Shown here: positions 1-10,301 of the stretch, piece after piece
Position numbering within the stretch: the first letter of the stretch is position 1
Layout of the letters: the number at the start of each line of letters is the position of its first letter
Assembly (NCBI GenBank): GCA_019429205.1
Contig: JAHYIT010000008.1
Coordinates: 1-64,000, forward strand
Length of the DNA: 64,000 nucleotides
Direction of reading: 5' to 3'
Source of the DNA: Mariniphaga sp.
GTDB lineage: Bacteria; Bacteroidota; Bacteroidia; Bacteroidales; Prolixibacteraceae
Position numbers and translations under genes: made by a program
Notes under the pieces: generated by a model
Seen by the model: only the letters and a program-made list of their open reading frames with translations
Database searches by the model: none
Told to the model about the DNA's origin: nothing

Positions 1-2076
1 CAGCCACTTGTCGAGCCAGTTGAAAAACACCCGTTGCCACAAAATGCCGTTTTGAGGCTGCAGTACCCAGTGGTTTTCTTCAGGAAAATAGAGAAACTGT
101 GCCGGAATATCCCTCAAAACCGCAGCATTAAAAGCCGCCATTCCCTGGTCAGGCGGAACACGGAAGTCTTTTTCGCCGTGAATAACCAGAATTGGCGTAT
201 CCCAGTTTTGCACAAAATTATGTGGTGAAAATGTATAGGAACGTTGTGCCGCCGCGTTGTTTTTTTCCCAATACGGCCCGCCAATGTCCCAGTTTACAAA
301 CCACATTTCTTCGGTGGTCGTGTACATGTGTTCGAAATTAAACATTCCGTCATGTGAGATGAAGGCGTTGAACCGGCCATCGTGATTTCCCGCAAGGAAA
401 AATACAGAAAAACCCCCATAACTGGCGCCCACTGCACCAAGTCGGGTTTCGTCAACAAACGGTTCTTTGGCCAGTTCATCAATGGCTGTCAGGTAATCTT
501 TGATATTTTGACCGCCATAATCTTTGGAAATTTGTTCGTTCCATTCAATACCGAACCCCGGCAAACCGCGGCGGTTGGGCGCCACCACAATGTACCCGTT
601 GGCGGCCATCATCTGGAAATTCCAGCGGTACGACCAAAACTGACTTACGGTTCCCTGCGGACCTCCCTGACAGTACAAAAGCACCGGATACTTTTTGTTC
701 GGATCAAAATTGGGCGGATAAATCACCCAGGTGTGCATCTGTTTGCCATCGGTGGTTTCAAGCCAGCGTTCTTCCACTTTGCCCATGGTAAGCTGATCGA
801 GAATGCCTTTGTTCACAGTTGTCAGAGGCTGGTCTGTTCCGGTTTCCGGGTCAACCAGGTAAAGCTCTGCCGGCTGCGACATGGAAACCTTTTGTGCTAC
901 CAGTTTTGAACCGGCCGGTTCCACAGTCTGGTAATTATGAATGCCGTCTGTTAATCGTAAAATGGAACCGTCAGCTAATTTTAACCGGTATATTTCATCA
1001 GTTCCGTGAATGTTGCTGGTGAAATAAATGGCACTGCTTTCGGCATTCCAGTTCAAACCATGCACATTCTGGTCGAATTCATCTGTAAAATCTGTTTTTT
1101 TGCCGGTTTCAAGGTTGGCAACAAACAACCGGTTTTTATCTGATTCGTAGCCGTCGCGCTCCATACTTTCCCAGGCCAGGTATTTTCCGTTGGGCGAAAA
1201 CACAGGGTTTTGATCGTAACCCATCATTCCTTCTGTATAATTGATGGTTTCGCCGGTATCAAGATTGTATAAATAAATATCGGAATTCGTGGAAAGTGAA
1301 TATTCTTTCCCGGTTTTCTTTTTACAGGTGTAGGCCAGCGTTTTTCCATCGGGGCTCCAGGCAATTTGCTCAATTCCGCCAAACGGTTTCATGGGCGAAT
1401 CGAAGCGTTCACCTTTCATAATATCAGTTCCCTCTCCCACTTTTCCATCGGCATAATCAGCAATAAAAATATGCTGATAGGTGTAATCGTGCCACTGGTC
1501 CCAGTGCCGGTACATGATGTCGTTTTCGAGCCGGGCATTGGCTTTGGGCAAATCGGGGAACAGGTCGTGAATGTCATCGTCGAGTTTTACACTTTTAATG
1601 TAAAAGATTTTAGAACCGTCGGGCGAATAGTTGAATCCGGAGATTCCTCCATCGATATCCGAAACCTGCTTTGCTCTTGTTCCGTCAGGATTCATTTCCC
1701 ACAACTGCACGCTTCCCGTTTCAGGCGAAAGGTATCCGATTTTCTGTCCGTCGGGCCGCCAGATGGCATTGAACTCGTTGGTAGCCGAATTGGTCAGGTT
1801 TGTGGGCTCTCCTCCCGAAACCGGCACAGAATAAATATCGCGATAGGATTTGTTTTCTTCAATGTTGTAATACGTAACCGTGTACAAAACCGATTCTCTA
1901 TCGGGCGAAACCGTTGGACTGCCAAGCCTGCCGAACGACCAGAGCACTTCAGGAGTCATCAAACCAGATGAAAGCTGAGGTGTTTCAGGAATGTAATTTT
2001 GTTGTTGTGTTGATTCGGTTTGAGTAGTACAGGCAAAAAATGCCAGTAACGGAATAAAAAGCAGGTATTTTTTCAT
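1..2076 (-). CDS. S9 family prolyl oligopeptidase-like lipoprotein (3' end cut by window edge)
   Basis: Serine peptidase of the prolyl oligopeptidase/dipeptidyl peptidase clan (S9), predicted to trim peptides in the cell envelope. The frame is open from an ATG at 2076 to the first base of the window, giving 692 codons; only a short C-terminal tail should be missing. The start gives MKKYLL followed by a hydrophobic stretch and a lipobox (LAFFAC), so it is probably a lipoprotein. The N-terminal two thirds carry beta-propeller/WD40-like repeats (several SPDG or RPDG turns). The C-terminal hydrolase domain shows the full triad: Ser552 in GASYGG, Asp637 in HGEKDFRVP and His669 in ENHW. It stands alone, divergent from the thiol peroxidase. 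Substrate is not readable; S9B or S9C subfamily is possible. Confidence 0.92.
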   Translation of the reverse strand, partial: MKKYLLFIPLLAFFACTTQTESTQQQNYIPETPQLSSGLMTPEVLWSFGRLGSPTVSPDRESVLYTVTYYNIEENKSYRDIYSVPVSGGEPTNLTNSATNEFNAIWRPDGQKIGYLSPETGSVQLWEMNPDGTRAKQVSDIDGGISGFNYSPDGSKIFYIKSVKLDDDIHDLFPDLPKANARLENDIMYRHWDQWHDYTYQHIFIADYADGKVGEGTDIMKGERFDSPMKPFGGIEQIAWSPDGKTLAYTCKKKTGKEYSLSTNSDIYLYNLDTGETINYTEGMMGYDQNPVFSPNGKYLAWESMERDGYESDKNRLFVANLETGKKTDFTDEFDQNVHGLNWNAESSAIYFTSNIHGTDEIYRLKLADGSILRLTDGIHNYQTVEPAGSKLVAQKVSMSQPAELYLVDPETGTDQPLTTVNKGILDQLTMGKVEERWLETTDGKQMHTWVIYPPNFDPNKKYPVLLYCQGGPQGTVSQFWSYRWNFQMMAANGYIVVAPNRRGLPGFGIEWNEQISKDYGGQNIKDYLTAIDELAKEPFVDETRLGAVGASYGGFSVFFLAGNHDGRFNAFISHDGMFNFEHMYTTTEEMWFVNWDIGGPYWEKNNAAAQRSYTFSPHNFVQNWDTPILVIHGEKDFRVPPDQGMAAFNAAVLRDIPAQFLYFPEENHWVLQPQNGILWQRVFFNWLDKWL

Positions 2077-2235
2077 TCTCTTAACTTTTATGAACGATGG
2101 GGATAAAAATAGCAGGTTTTTACCGAACGGGAAAATAAAAACCCGGGCCTATGTTAATTTTTCAGAATTCCTGCAACAATCATGACTTATGTGTGTTTAA
2201 ACAGTAGTAATAAATCAAAAAAAAGCAAAAATAAA

Positions 2236-2736
2236 ATGGCAAAAATTACATTAAAAGGAAATCCAGTAAACACAGTAGGCGAACTCCCGGAATTAGGAGA
2301 AAAAGCAAAAGATTTTACCCTGGTCAAAGACGATTTGTCGCGTGTAAGTTTAGATGATTTTAAAGGACAGAAACTTGTTCTGAACATTTTCCCCAGCCTC
2401 GATACTGGTACTTGTGCAGCTTCGGTACGCCATTTCAACAAAGTTGCGGCTGATTTGAAAAACACCAAAGTGCTTTGCATTTCGCGCGACCTGCCGTTTG
2501 CGCAGGCTCGGTTTTGTGGCGCTGAAGACATTGAAAATGTAGTAACACTTTCGGATTATGCCACCGGCAAATTCGGGAAAAATTACGGTCTGGAAATAGC
2601 CGACGGACCGCTGGCTGGTTTACATTCACGGGTGGTAATTATCCTCGACGAAAATGGTAAAGTTACATATACACAACAAGTTCCTGAAATTGTGGACGAA
2701 CCCAACTACGAAGAAGCTTTGGCTGCGTTGAAGTAA
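2236..2736 (+). CDS. tpx: Thiol peroxidase (Tpx, atypical 2-Cys peroxiredoxin)
   Basis: Reduces hydrogen peroxide and alkyl hydroperoxides using thioredoxin. The start at 2236 (MAKITLKGNPV) is preferred to the in-frame ATG at 2182, because it gives 166 residues, the usual Tpx length, and matches the family N-terminus. The peroxidatic cysteine is Cys60 in PSLDTGTCAASVRHF and the resolving cysteine is Cys94 in ARFCGAED; both match the spacing known for E. coli Tpx. Cys81 is an additional cysteine. It is monocistronic: a clear hairpin terminator follows at 2763-2800 and the upstream gene is divergent. Confidence 0.95.
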   Translation: MAKITLKGNPVNTVGELPELGEKAKDFTLVKDDLSRVSLDDFKGQKLVLNIFPSLDTGTCAASVRHFNKVAADLKNTKVLCISRDLPFAQARFCGAEDIENVVTLSDYATGKFGKNYGLEIADGPLAGLHSRVVIILDENGKVTYTQQVPEIVDEPNYEEALAALK

Positions 2737-2762
2737 AAATATCCAAACAAATAAATAGTTTT

Positions 2763-2800
2763 AAAACCGTGTTTTGATTATTTTTCAGAACACGGTTTTT
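2763..2800 (+). terminator. Rho-independent terminator after tpx
   Basis: An 11-bp inverted repeat, AAAACCGTGTT with AACACGGTTTT, is separated by a 15-base loop and followed by T residues. It lies 26 bases after the tpx stop codon. Confidence 0.8.
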
Positions 2801-2868
2801 ACATTTCCTGATATTTTTTCGTAAATTACATACTCAAAAGTCTCTTTTTTTGTTAAAACGAAAAAATA

Positions 2869-4308
2869 ATGGAAACAAAATTTATTGATTTGCACATTCA
2901 CCCGGCCATCAAACCAATGGGGAAAAGTTTTAACACAAAGCCGGGCAGGAACAATCCGGATAAAAACCGTGTGGACAGCATCTGGCATTATGACGCAGCT
3001 ACTTTTACCGACAAAGTTTTAAACATTACAATGACACTAACCAAGTTTCGGCAATCTGATTTTACTTCGCTGGCAAAAGGCGGGGCCGAAATTGTTTTTG
3101 TTTCGCTTTGCGGACTGGAAAAAGGTTTTGTAATGACCAAACTTGGAACAGGACTGCCCGGAGATGCAGTTGCCAATCTGGTAACCGGCCTCAGCAAAAA
3201 ACGCATTGACCATGTTCAGAAAATGACCGACTATTTTACCGACCTGGAAATGGAATATGATTTTTACAAACAGCTTGACGGCCATAAAGTAAAAATCGAC
3301 GGTATTTGGCATCGATACAAAATTGTTTCAAGTTACAATGAAATAGAAGAAAATCAGGAAAGTGATATTCGTACCATTTTTGTAATTCTCACCATTGAGG
3401 GAACCCACGTTTTTAATGCAGGTTTGCAGATGATGGGTAAAACCGCCGACCCCGGGGAGATTCTTGCCAATGTTGAAAAGGTGAAAAACTGGGATAAACG
3501 ACTTTTTTTTATAGGCCTAACCCATCATTTTCACAACGAAATGGTTGGGCACGCTCAGAGTTTAAGCGGCATTGTGCGAAAAATGATAGACCAGACAGAA
3601 GGAATGGATACAGGGTTTAACGACCTGGGATGGAAAGTACTGCGTAAGTTGCTCGACAATACCAATGGGAAACGGATTTTGCCCGACCTGAAACACATGA
3701 GTGTTAAAGCACGCAACGAATATTACCGGTTTTTGGAAGAAGAACACCCGGGAGAAGTTATTCCGTTAATAGTAAGCCACGGAGCAGTTAACGGGTTCCG
3801 GTCGCCATTGGAAAAGGTGGAAGACGATCTGTTTAACTACGGAAAATTTCAGCCAACCGACATTAATTTTTTTGATGACGAAATTGTAAAAATTGCCCAA
3901 TCAGGCGGATTGTTTGGCATTCAGTTAGACGAACGGCGGCTGGCCAGCGAAATGGAACTAAAAAAAACCGGACCGGTTCTGGCACGCAGAAAAATGCTGT
4001 TTTATAAATCGAAACTCGTTTGGAACCAGATTCAGCACATTGCAGAAGTGCTGAACCGCCACAACCTGTTTGCCTGGGGAATCCAGTGCATCGGGTCAGA
4101 TTACGATGGAATGGTAAACCCGTTAAACGGTTTTTGGGGCGCCGAAGAAATGCCGCTTTTCGACAGTTATCTGGAAAAACATGCTTACAATTTTATTGCC
4201 TCCAGCCAATCTGATAACCTAAAAGATTACAATAAAATGAAGGCTTCTGATATTGTTGAACGGTTTATGCGGACAAACGCACTCGAATTTTTGAAAAAGA
4301 ACTTCTGA
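2869..4308 (+). CDS. Metal-dependent hydrolase, membrane dipeptidase (M19)-like amidohydrolase
   Basis: A 479-residue protein of the amidohydrolase superfamily, closest by eye to the M19 (renal dipeptidase) family. It opens with an HxH metal motif (DLHIHPA, His9 and His11), has a histidine-rich THHFHNE segment near residue 224, SHGAVNG near 306 and GSDYDG (Asp411) near the C-terminus. The last motif resembles the GSDFDG signature of M19 enzymes. It is longer than a typical dipeptidase (about 320-400 residues) and lacks a signal peptide, so a cytoplasmic role on a different amide substrate is possible. It is followed by its own hairpin and has no operon partner. Family assignment is moderately sure; substrate is unknown. 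Confidence 0.75.
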   Translation: METKFIDLHIHPAIKPMGKSFNTKPGRNNPDKNRVDSIWHYDAATFTDKVLNITMTLTKFRQSDFTSLAKGGAEIVFVSLCGLEKGFVMTKLGTGLPGDAVANLVTGLSKKRIDHVQKMTDYFTDLEMEYDFYKQLDGHKVKIDGIWHRYKIVSSYNEIEENQESDIRTIFVILTIEGTHVFNAGLQMMGKTADPGEILANVEKVKNWDKRLFFIGLTHHFHNEMVGHAQSLSGIVRKMIDQTEGMDTGFNDLGWKVLRKLLDNTNGKRILPDLKHMSVKARNEYYRFLEEEHPGEVIPLIVSHGAVNGFRSPLEKVEDDLFNYGKFQPTDINFFDDEIVKIAQSGGLFGIQLDERRLASEMELKKTGPVLARRKMLFYKSKLVWNQIQHIAEVLNRHNLFAWGIQCIGSDYDGMVNPLNGFWGAEEMPLFDSYLEKHAYNFIASSQSDNLKDYNKMKASDIVERFMRTNALEFLKKNF

Positions 4309-4312
4309 AAAG

Positions 4313-4342
4313 AAAGAGGGACGACCCGCGCCCCTCTTTTGA
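4313..4342 (+). terminator. Hairpin terminator after the M19-like gene
   Basis: AAAGAGGG pairs with CCCTCTTT across an 11-base GC-rich loop, directly after the stop codon at 4308. The T-tract is short, so termination may be modest. Confidence 0.6.
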
Positions 4343-4444
4343 AGGCAAAACCGAATTGATGGTAAAAAAATAAGTGGACAGATTCACGCCTTCATGGAAA
4401 CAAAACGACAAACCTTTTTTTTTATTATTTCTGTGGGAAAAAAA

Positions 4445-6886
4445 TCAGAAATGAATTCCAATGGACATAAAATAATTTCTTCCCGGCGCCACTATTCCGG
4501 AAGAATATGTGCGGTACCGTTTGTCCAGTATATTTTCAATTCCGCCGGCAAACGAAATGCTTTTACTTAATTGATAATTTCCTTTCAGGTTGAGAGTCCA
4601 CCAGCCTGGCGACCATGGATTCCCATCTTTATCTGTAGCATAAAGATGTGGCTTATCCTGCTCATCAGGAGCAAGTTGCTCATAATCAAACTTTCCGTTA
4701 AATTCTACAAAAAGGTCGAACAGCAGGGATTCTTTTTTAAATTGAAGATGAGAACGGCCAAATGCCGGAGGAACATGCCGGAGGGGCAAATTCTCTGAAT
4801 CTTTTCCAAATGTTAATGTCAACTCATTTACGGTACGCAATTCCGGTAATATCCGAAATTCCAACAAAATAGTGCCGCCATAAATATTCGCCGATTCGGC
4901 ATTGACCAGCGCTTCAACTTTACTTAAAATCCCATCGTAAACAATAGAATCCTGGCCATTAAAGCGAAAATCGCGTCGAACCATAGCATTTTTCAAATGG
5001 GTATAAAATGCAGAAACTTCAATTTTTCCCTTTCCCTGAAAATGACGCGTAATTCCGCTTTCAATGTTCCGTGCAAATTCTGGTTTCAATCCCGGATTTG
5101 GCACTACCACATTCCCCGGTTCCGAATCGAAAACCTTGGCTACATCGTCAATATTGGGTGAACGAAATCCGGTTGAGGCACTCAGGTTTATTTGCCAATC
5201 AATTGTTGGATGCCACGCCAGGCCAGCATTTCCATTGAGTGCAGAATTTTTCATATCGAAACTATCAAATGGAAATGCATAAAAAACAGGGTCAAACCCC
5301 CCGCGAAGAAATGTTTGAGTAAACCGTCCTCCGGTCTGAAAAATGAATTTTTCGTTCAATTTGAATTTCCAGGAAAGATATCCTGCCAGGCTTGAATATT
5401 CTGAGCCATCAGGATATCGGGGCGAAATATTCGTTGACTCACCGGATATTACATGAATTGCCTTTCCGGTAGAACCCACTTGGTTATATAAGGCCTCTGC
5501 GCCGTAAAAAAGTTCATTCCGGTTGTTCAGATTTTTCCCAAAATCAATATTCACGGAGTAAATCCAAAGGTTTTCAACCCGCTGATTTAAAATGGAATTG
5601 TACAATTTTCTTTCATTCCGGCTTTCAGCATAATTCTGAAACCCAGCAAGCAGATTAAACTTATCAAACAGAAAATGTTCCTTTTTATAATTGAGCTGCC
5701 CGGAAATGAGCGACCATTTTTGGGGACCATAGTACCACCGGGCATTTTGCAATGTTTCGTTACGATAAACTATCAACCTGTCGTAACGAGGAATGTCGGA
5801 TGTTTGCGAATGGTGAATTCCCAGTGTAAAGTCGAGAAACTCAGTTGGCCGGAACCTTAGTTTTCCCGTCAGGTTTAGCTGTCTGTACCCTGTCGGAGTC
5901 TGAATTTGAGGATTTTCATTTTTTATAACATGGTCATTTTCCGGTTTTTCTCCCGGTAAAATAAATTCTGGCCGTAGGTATTCATCCGGCCCGTGACTGC
6001 CCATCCTCAGGTCATCGAAATCAGAAAACGTGGCACTGAGCAATGCCGCCCATTTTTTATTTCCCAAAGAAAACTGTCCGTGTATCAATTTTTCTCTGTT
6101 TACGCCAGAGTAGCGCGATACTATTTTGCCTTTCTGTGTTGTTTCTTCTGAGGTGGACAAACGCGGTGTTACCGTTGAAAAGCTCATTACTCCGCCCAAA
6201 GCATCGCTTCCGTAAATTACTGTTCCCGGGCCGAAAATGACTTCAGTTTGTTCAAGACTGTTGGCATCGAGCGAAATCACGTTGTGTAAATTTCCACTGC
6301 GGTAAATGGCATTGTTCATACGAATTCCATCCACCACCAGTAATAGCCTGTTTGCCGAAAATCCCCGAATCATAGGACTTCCGCCACCCATCTGACTTTT
6401 CTGAATGAAAACACCTCCTTTGCTGCCCAGCATATCGGCTGTGGTTTGTGGCTGTGCATGTAAAATGTCGGAAGAACTTATATTTTGAATTTTAAAGGGA
6501 ATCTCAGATTTTACCTGTTCCCATCTGCTTGCAGAAATCACAACCTCATCAATTCTTATGGGAGCTTCGGTGAGTTCAACAATATTCCCCTGACCTTCAG
6601 TTTTTTCGAGTGTAGTAGTAACTTTTAAAAACGAAGAATGCTGAAATAAAAGTGGTTCGGTTTTTTCAATATTTTCAAGGCTAACCAATCCTTGGGCATT
6701 GGTTTGGGTTGTGTATTTTTTAGAAATAACCAGCACATTTTCAACAGGTTTTTTAGTTATTGCATTTACAACACGAATATTTTGTGCATTGGAATTTATA
6801 GAAAAAATAAATAGTAGAAAAAATAAAATCAGGTATCTCACAAAGCAATTTTTAAAAACTGTTTTTTTCAGGACGGAGTTCAACAA
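4445..6886 (-). CDS. TonB-dependent outer-membrane receptor
   Basis: An 813-residue outer-membrane importer. A hydrophobic signal (LILFFLLFIFSINSNAQ) precedes a carboxypeptidase-regulatory-like beta-sandwich of about 80 residues, common in Bacteroidota receptors. The plug domain follows with GGGSPMIRGFSANRLLLVVD and a GTVIYGSDALGG segment. This resembles plugs of the heme/hemoglobin receptor group. The rest is a 22-strand barrel ending in the expected aromatic C-terminus (YFMSIGIHF). There is no SusD partner next to it, which argues against a glycan-uptake pair. The ligand could be heme, a siderophore or a cobalamin-like molecule; the sequence alone does not say. The hairpin at 6931-6961 separates it from gdhA upstream. 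Confidence 0.9.
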   Translation of the reverse strand: MLNSVLKKTVFKNCFVRYLILFFLLFIFSINSNAQNIRVVNAITKKPVENVLVISKKYTTQTNAQGLVSLENIEKTEPLLFQHSSFLKVTTTLEKTEGQGNIVELTEAPIRIDEVVISASRWEQVKSEIPFKIQNISSSDILHAQPQTTADMLGSKGGVFIQKSQMGGGSPMIRGFSANRLLLVVDGIRMNNAIYRSGNLHNVISLDANSLEQTEVIFGPGTVIYGSDALGGVMSFSTVTPRLSTSEETTQKGKIVSRYSGVNREKLIHGQFSLGNKKWAALLSATFSDFDDLRMGSHGPDEYLRPEFILPGEKPENDHVIKNENPQIQTPTGYRQLNLTGKLRFRPTEFLDFTLGIHHSQTSDIPRYDRLIVYRNETLQNARWYYGPQKWSLISGQLNYKKEHFLFDKFNLLAGFQNYAESRNERKLYNSILNQRVENLWIYSVNIDFGKNLNNRNELFYGAEALYNQVGSTGKAIHVISGESTNISPRYPDGSEYSSLAGYLSWKFKLNEKFIFQTGGRFTQTFLRGGFDPVFYAFPFDSFDMKNSALNGNAGLAWHPTIDWQINLSASTGFRSPNIDDVAKVFDSEPGNVVVPNPGLKPEFARNIESGITRHFQGKGKIEVSAFYTHLKNAMVRRDFRFNGQDSIVYDGILSKVEALVNAESANIYGGTILLEFRILPELRTVNELTLTFGKDSENLPLRHVPPAFGRSHLQFKKESLLFDLFVEFNGKFDYEQLAPDEQDKPHLYATDKDGNPWSPGWWTLNLKGNYQLSKSISFAGGIENILDKRYRTYSSGIVAPGRNYFMSIGIHF

Positions 6887-6930
6887 AAATTATGCCCTGA
6901 AACTTTGGGAAAGCAGGTTATCTGGCAAAA

Positions 6931-6961
6931 AAATATCCTGACAAAAACTGCCAGGATATTT
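6931..6961 (-). terminator. Terminator between gdhA and the TonB-dependent receptor
   Basis: AAATATCCTG pairs with CAGGATATTT around an 11-base loop, with A-rich and T-rich sides. It lies just beyond the 3' end of gdhA and 45 bases before the receptor start, so it isolates the receptor from gdhA read-through. Confidence 0.75.
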
Positions 6962-6979
6962 TCGAAATTCTGAATGATT

Positions 6980-8661
<1,682 letters not shown>

Positions 8662-9408
8662 ATGAACTATATAACTCATGATCCCAATCTCGACAAAAAA
8701 GAGACAAAAACTGCCACCAAGCAAATCTTAACGCAAATTGGTGAATTTCAGTATTTAATGCACGCTGAAGAAAAACATAGTTTATTAATTATTTTGCAGG
8801 GACTGGATGCATCTGGTAAGGACGGACTAACACGCGGGTTGCTTAAATATTGTAACCCGGTGGGATATTCCATAAAGAGTTTTAAAAAACCTATGCCCGA
8901 AGAATATGCGCATGATTTTTTATGGCGTGTGCATAAACATTCGCCGGCAAAAGGAACCATTCAGGTTTTTATTCGCTCTCATTACGAAGACATTCTGGTT
9001 CCGACAGTTGAAAAAATTTTCCCTGAGGAAACCATTGAAGCCCGGTATGAATTGATTAACAACTTTGAAAAGCTTCTGGAGCACAACGGAACAAAAGTTT
9101 TAAAATTCTTTTTGAATGTTTCCAAAGAAGTACAGGAAAAACGGCTGAAAGAGCGGATTGAAATTGAAAGAAAGTTTTGGAAACATAACGATGGCGACTG
9201 GGAAACCCGAAAAAAATTTGATGCCTACCTGGCGGTTTATGAAAAAATTCTTACGCGGTGCAATACTATTCCCTGGCAGGTGGTACATGCTGATACCAAT
9301 TGGCAAAAGCTATATTTTGTTGCCAAAACCGTTTTAGAAACTTTTGAAAGTCTGGATATGAGCTGGCCACCGCTTGAAACAGAACTTTTTCAAAACAAAA
9401 CCCTTTGA
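8662..9408 (+). CDS. Polyphosphate kinase 2 family protein
   Basis: A PPK2-family phosphotransferase moving phosphate between polyphosphate and a nucleotide. Walker A is GLDASGKDG (residues 47-55). The lid-type segment KFWKHNDGDWETRKKFDAY and the Walker-B-like FIRSHYEDIL region follow the standard PPK2 order. At 248 residues it is one PPK2 domain with short ends. The family includes ADP-, GDP- and AMP-phosphorylating classes, and the class cannot be fixed by eye. The next gene starts 33 bases downstream on the same strand. Confidence 0.88.
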   Translation: MNYITHDPNLDKKETKTATKQILTQIGEFQYLMHAEEKHSLLIILQGLDASGKDGLTRGLLKYCNPVGYSIKSFKKPMPEEYAHDFLWRVHKHSPAKGTIQVFIRSHYEDILVPTVEKIFPEETIEARYELINNFEKLLEHNGTKVLKFFLNVSKEVQEKRLKERIEIERKFWKHNDGDWETRKKFDAYLAVYEKILTRCNTIPWQVVHADTNWQKLYFVAKTVLETFESLDMSWPPLETELFQNKTL

Positions 9409-9441
9409 GTATTTGATTTATCTCAATTAATATTTTGAACA

Positions 9442-10299
9442 ATGCGTTACAAAGGCAGAAGACAAAGTTCCAATGTTGAAGACAAGCGGGGAATGTCAAC
9501 CGGTAAAAAAGTTGGAATCAGGGGAGGTCTCTTTGCATTTGTTGCCCTGGTAATTTATGTACTTTTGGGAGGCGATCCTCAAATGGCATTAAACTTTTTG
9601 CAGTCGGGAACCGAAACTACTGAAACTGCTGCCATTTACGTTCCCTCTTTACACGAAGAGGAGTTGGCAGAGTTTGTTTCGGTTGTTCTGGCCGATACCG
9701 AAGATGTGTGGCACAAACTTTTTAATGAAATGGGGTTGCATTACCGCGAGCCCAAACTTGTTTTGTTTAGTGGACAGGTTCCATCGGCATGCGGTTTCAG
9801 CAGTGCAGCCACAGGCCCGTTTTATTGCCCGGGCGATGACCGGATTTATATTGATTTGCTTTTCCTGGAGCAACTTCAAAAAAAATTGGGTGCCGGAGGC
9901 GACTTTGCCATTGCATACATTGTTTCTCACGAAGTTGGGCACCATGTGCAAAAACAGTTTGGAATTTTGGGCGAAGTTCAGTCTATGCGGCAACAAATCA
10001 GTCAGAAACAATACAATGAACTAACCGTACGGTTGGAATTACAAGCCGATTTTTACGCCGGTGTTTGGGCACACCATGCACAAAAAATGAAAAACATTCT
10101 GGATGAAGGCGATGTGGAAGAAGCAATGAATGCTGCACAAGCGGTGGGCGATGACCGGCTTCAAATGCAATCACAGGGTTATGTAGTTCCCGATTCTTTT
10201 ACCCACGGAACTTCTGCCCAACGAATGAGCTGGTTCCGGAAAGGTTTCTCCACCGGAGATTTAAACGATGGAAATACTTTTGATTCGTCTGAAATTTAA
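9442..10299 (+). CDS. Neutral zinc metallopeptidase, YpfJ family
   Basis: A 285-residue membrane-anchored predicted zinc peptidase. The basic N-terminus (MRYKGRRQSSNVED) is followed by one membrane segment near residues 26-38, and then the conserved CGFSSAATGPFYCPGDDRIYID region. The zinc motif HEVGHH begins at His163 (HExxH), with a second ELQADFYAGVWAHH motif typical of the family downstream. All expected metal ligands appear intact. It sits 33 bases after the PPK2 gene and converges on the HerA-like gene, whose 3' end is only 2 bases away. The physiological substrate of this family is not established. Confidence 0.88.
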   Translation: MRYKGRRQSSNVEDKRGMSTGKKVGIRGGLFAFVALVIYVLLGGDPQMALNFLQSGTETTETAAIYVPSLHEEELAEFVSVVLADTEDVWHKLFNEMGLHYREPKLVLFSGQVPSACGFSSAATGPFYCPGDDRIYIDLLFLEQLQKKLGAGGDFAIAYIVSHEVGHHVQKQFGILGEVQSMRQQISQKQYNELTVRLELQADFYAGVWAHHAQKMKNILDEGDVEEAMNAAQAVGDDRLQMQSQGYVVPDSFTHGTSAQRMSWFRKGFSTGDLNDGNTFDSSEI

Positions 10300-10301
10300 T
10301 A

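Noticed and set aside
1366-1971. Plus-strand frame of 201 codons in the S9 peptidase region
   Set aside because: Antisense to a continuous 692-codon peptidase with an intact catalytic triad.
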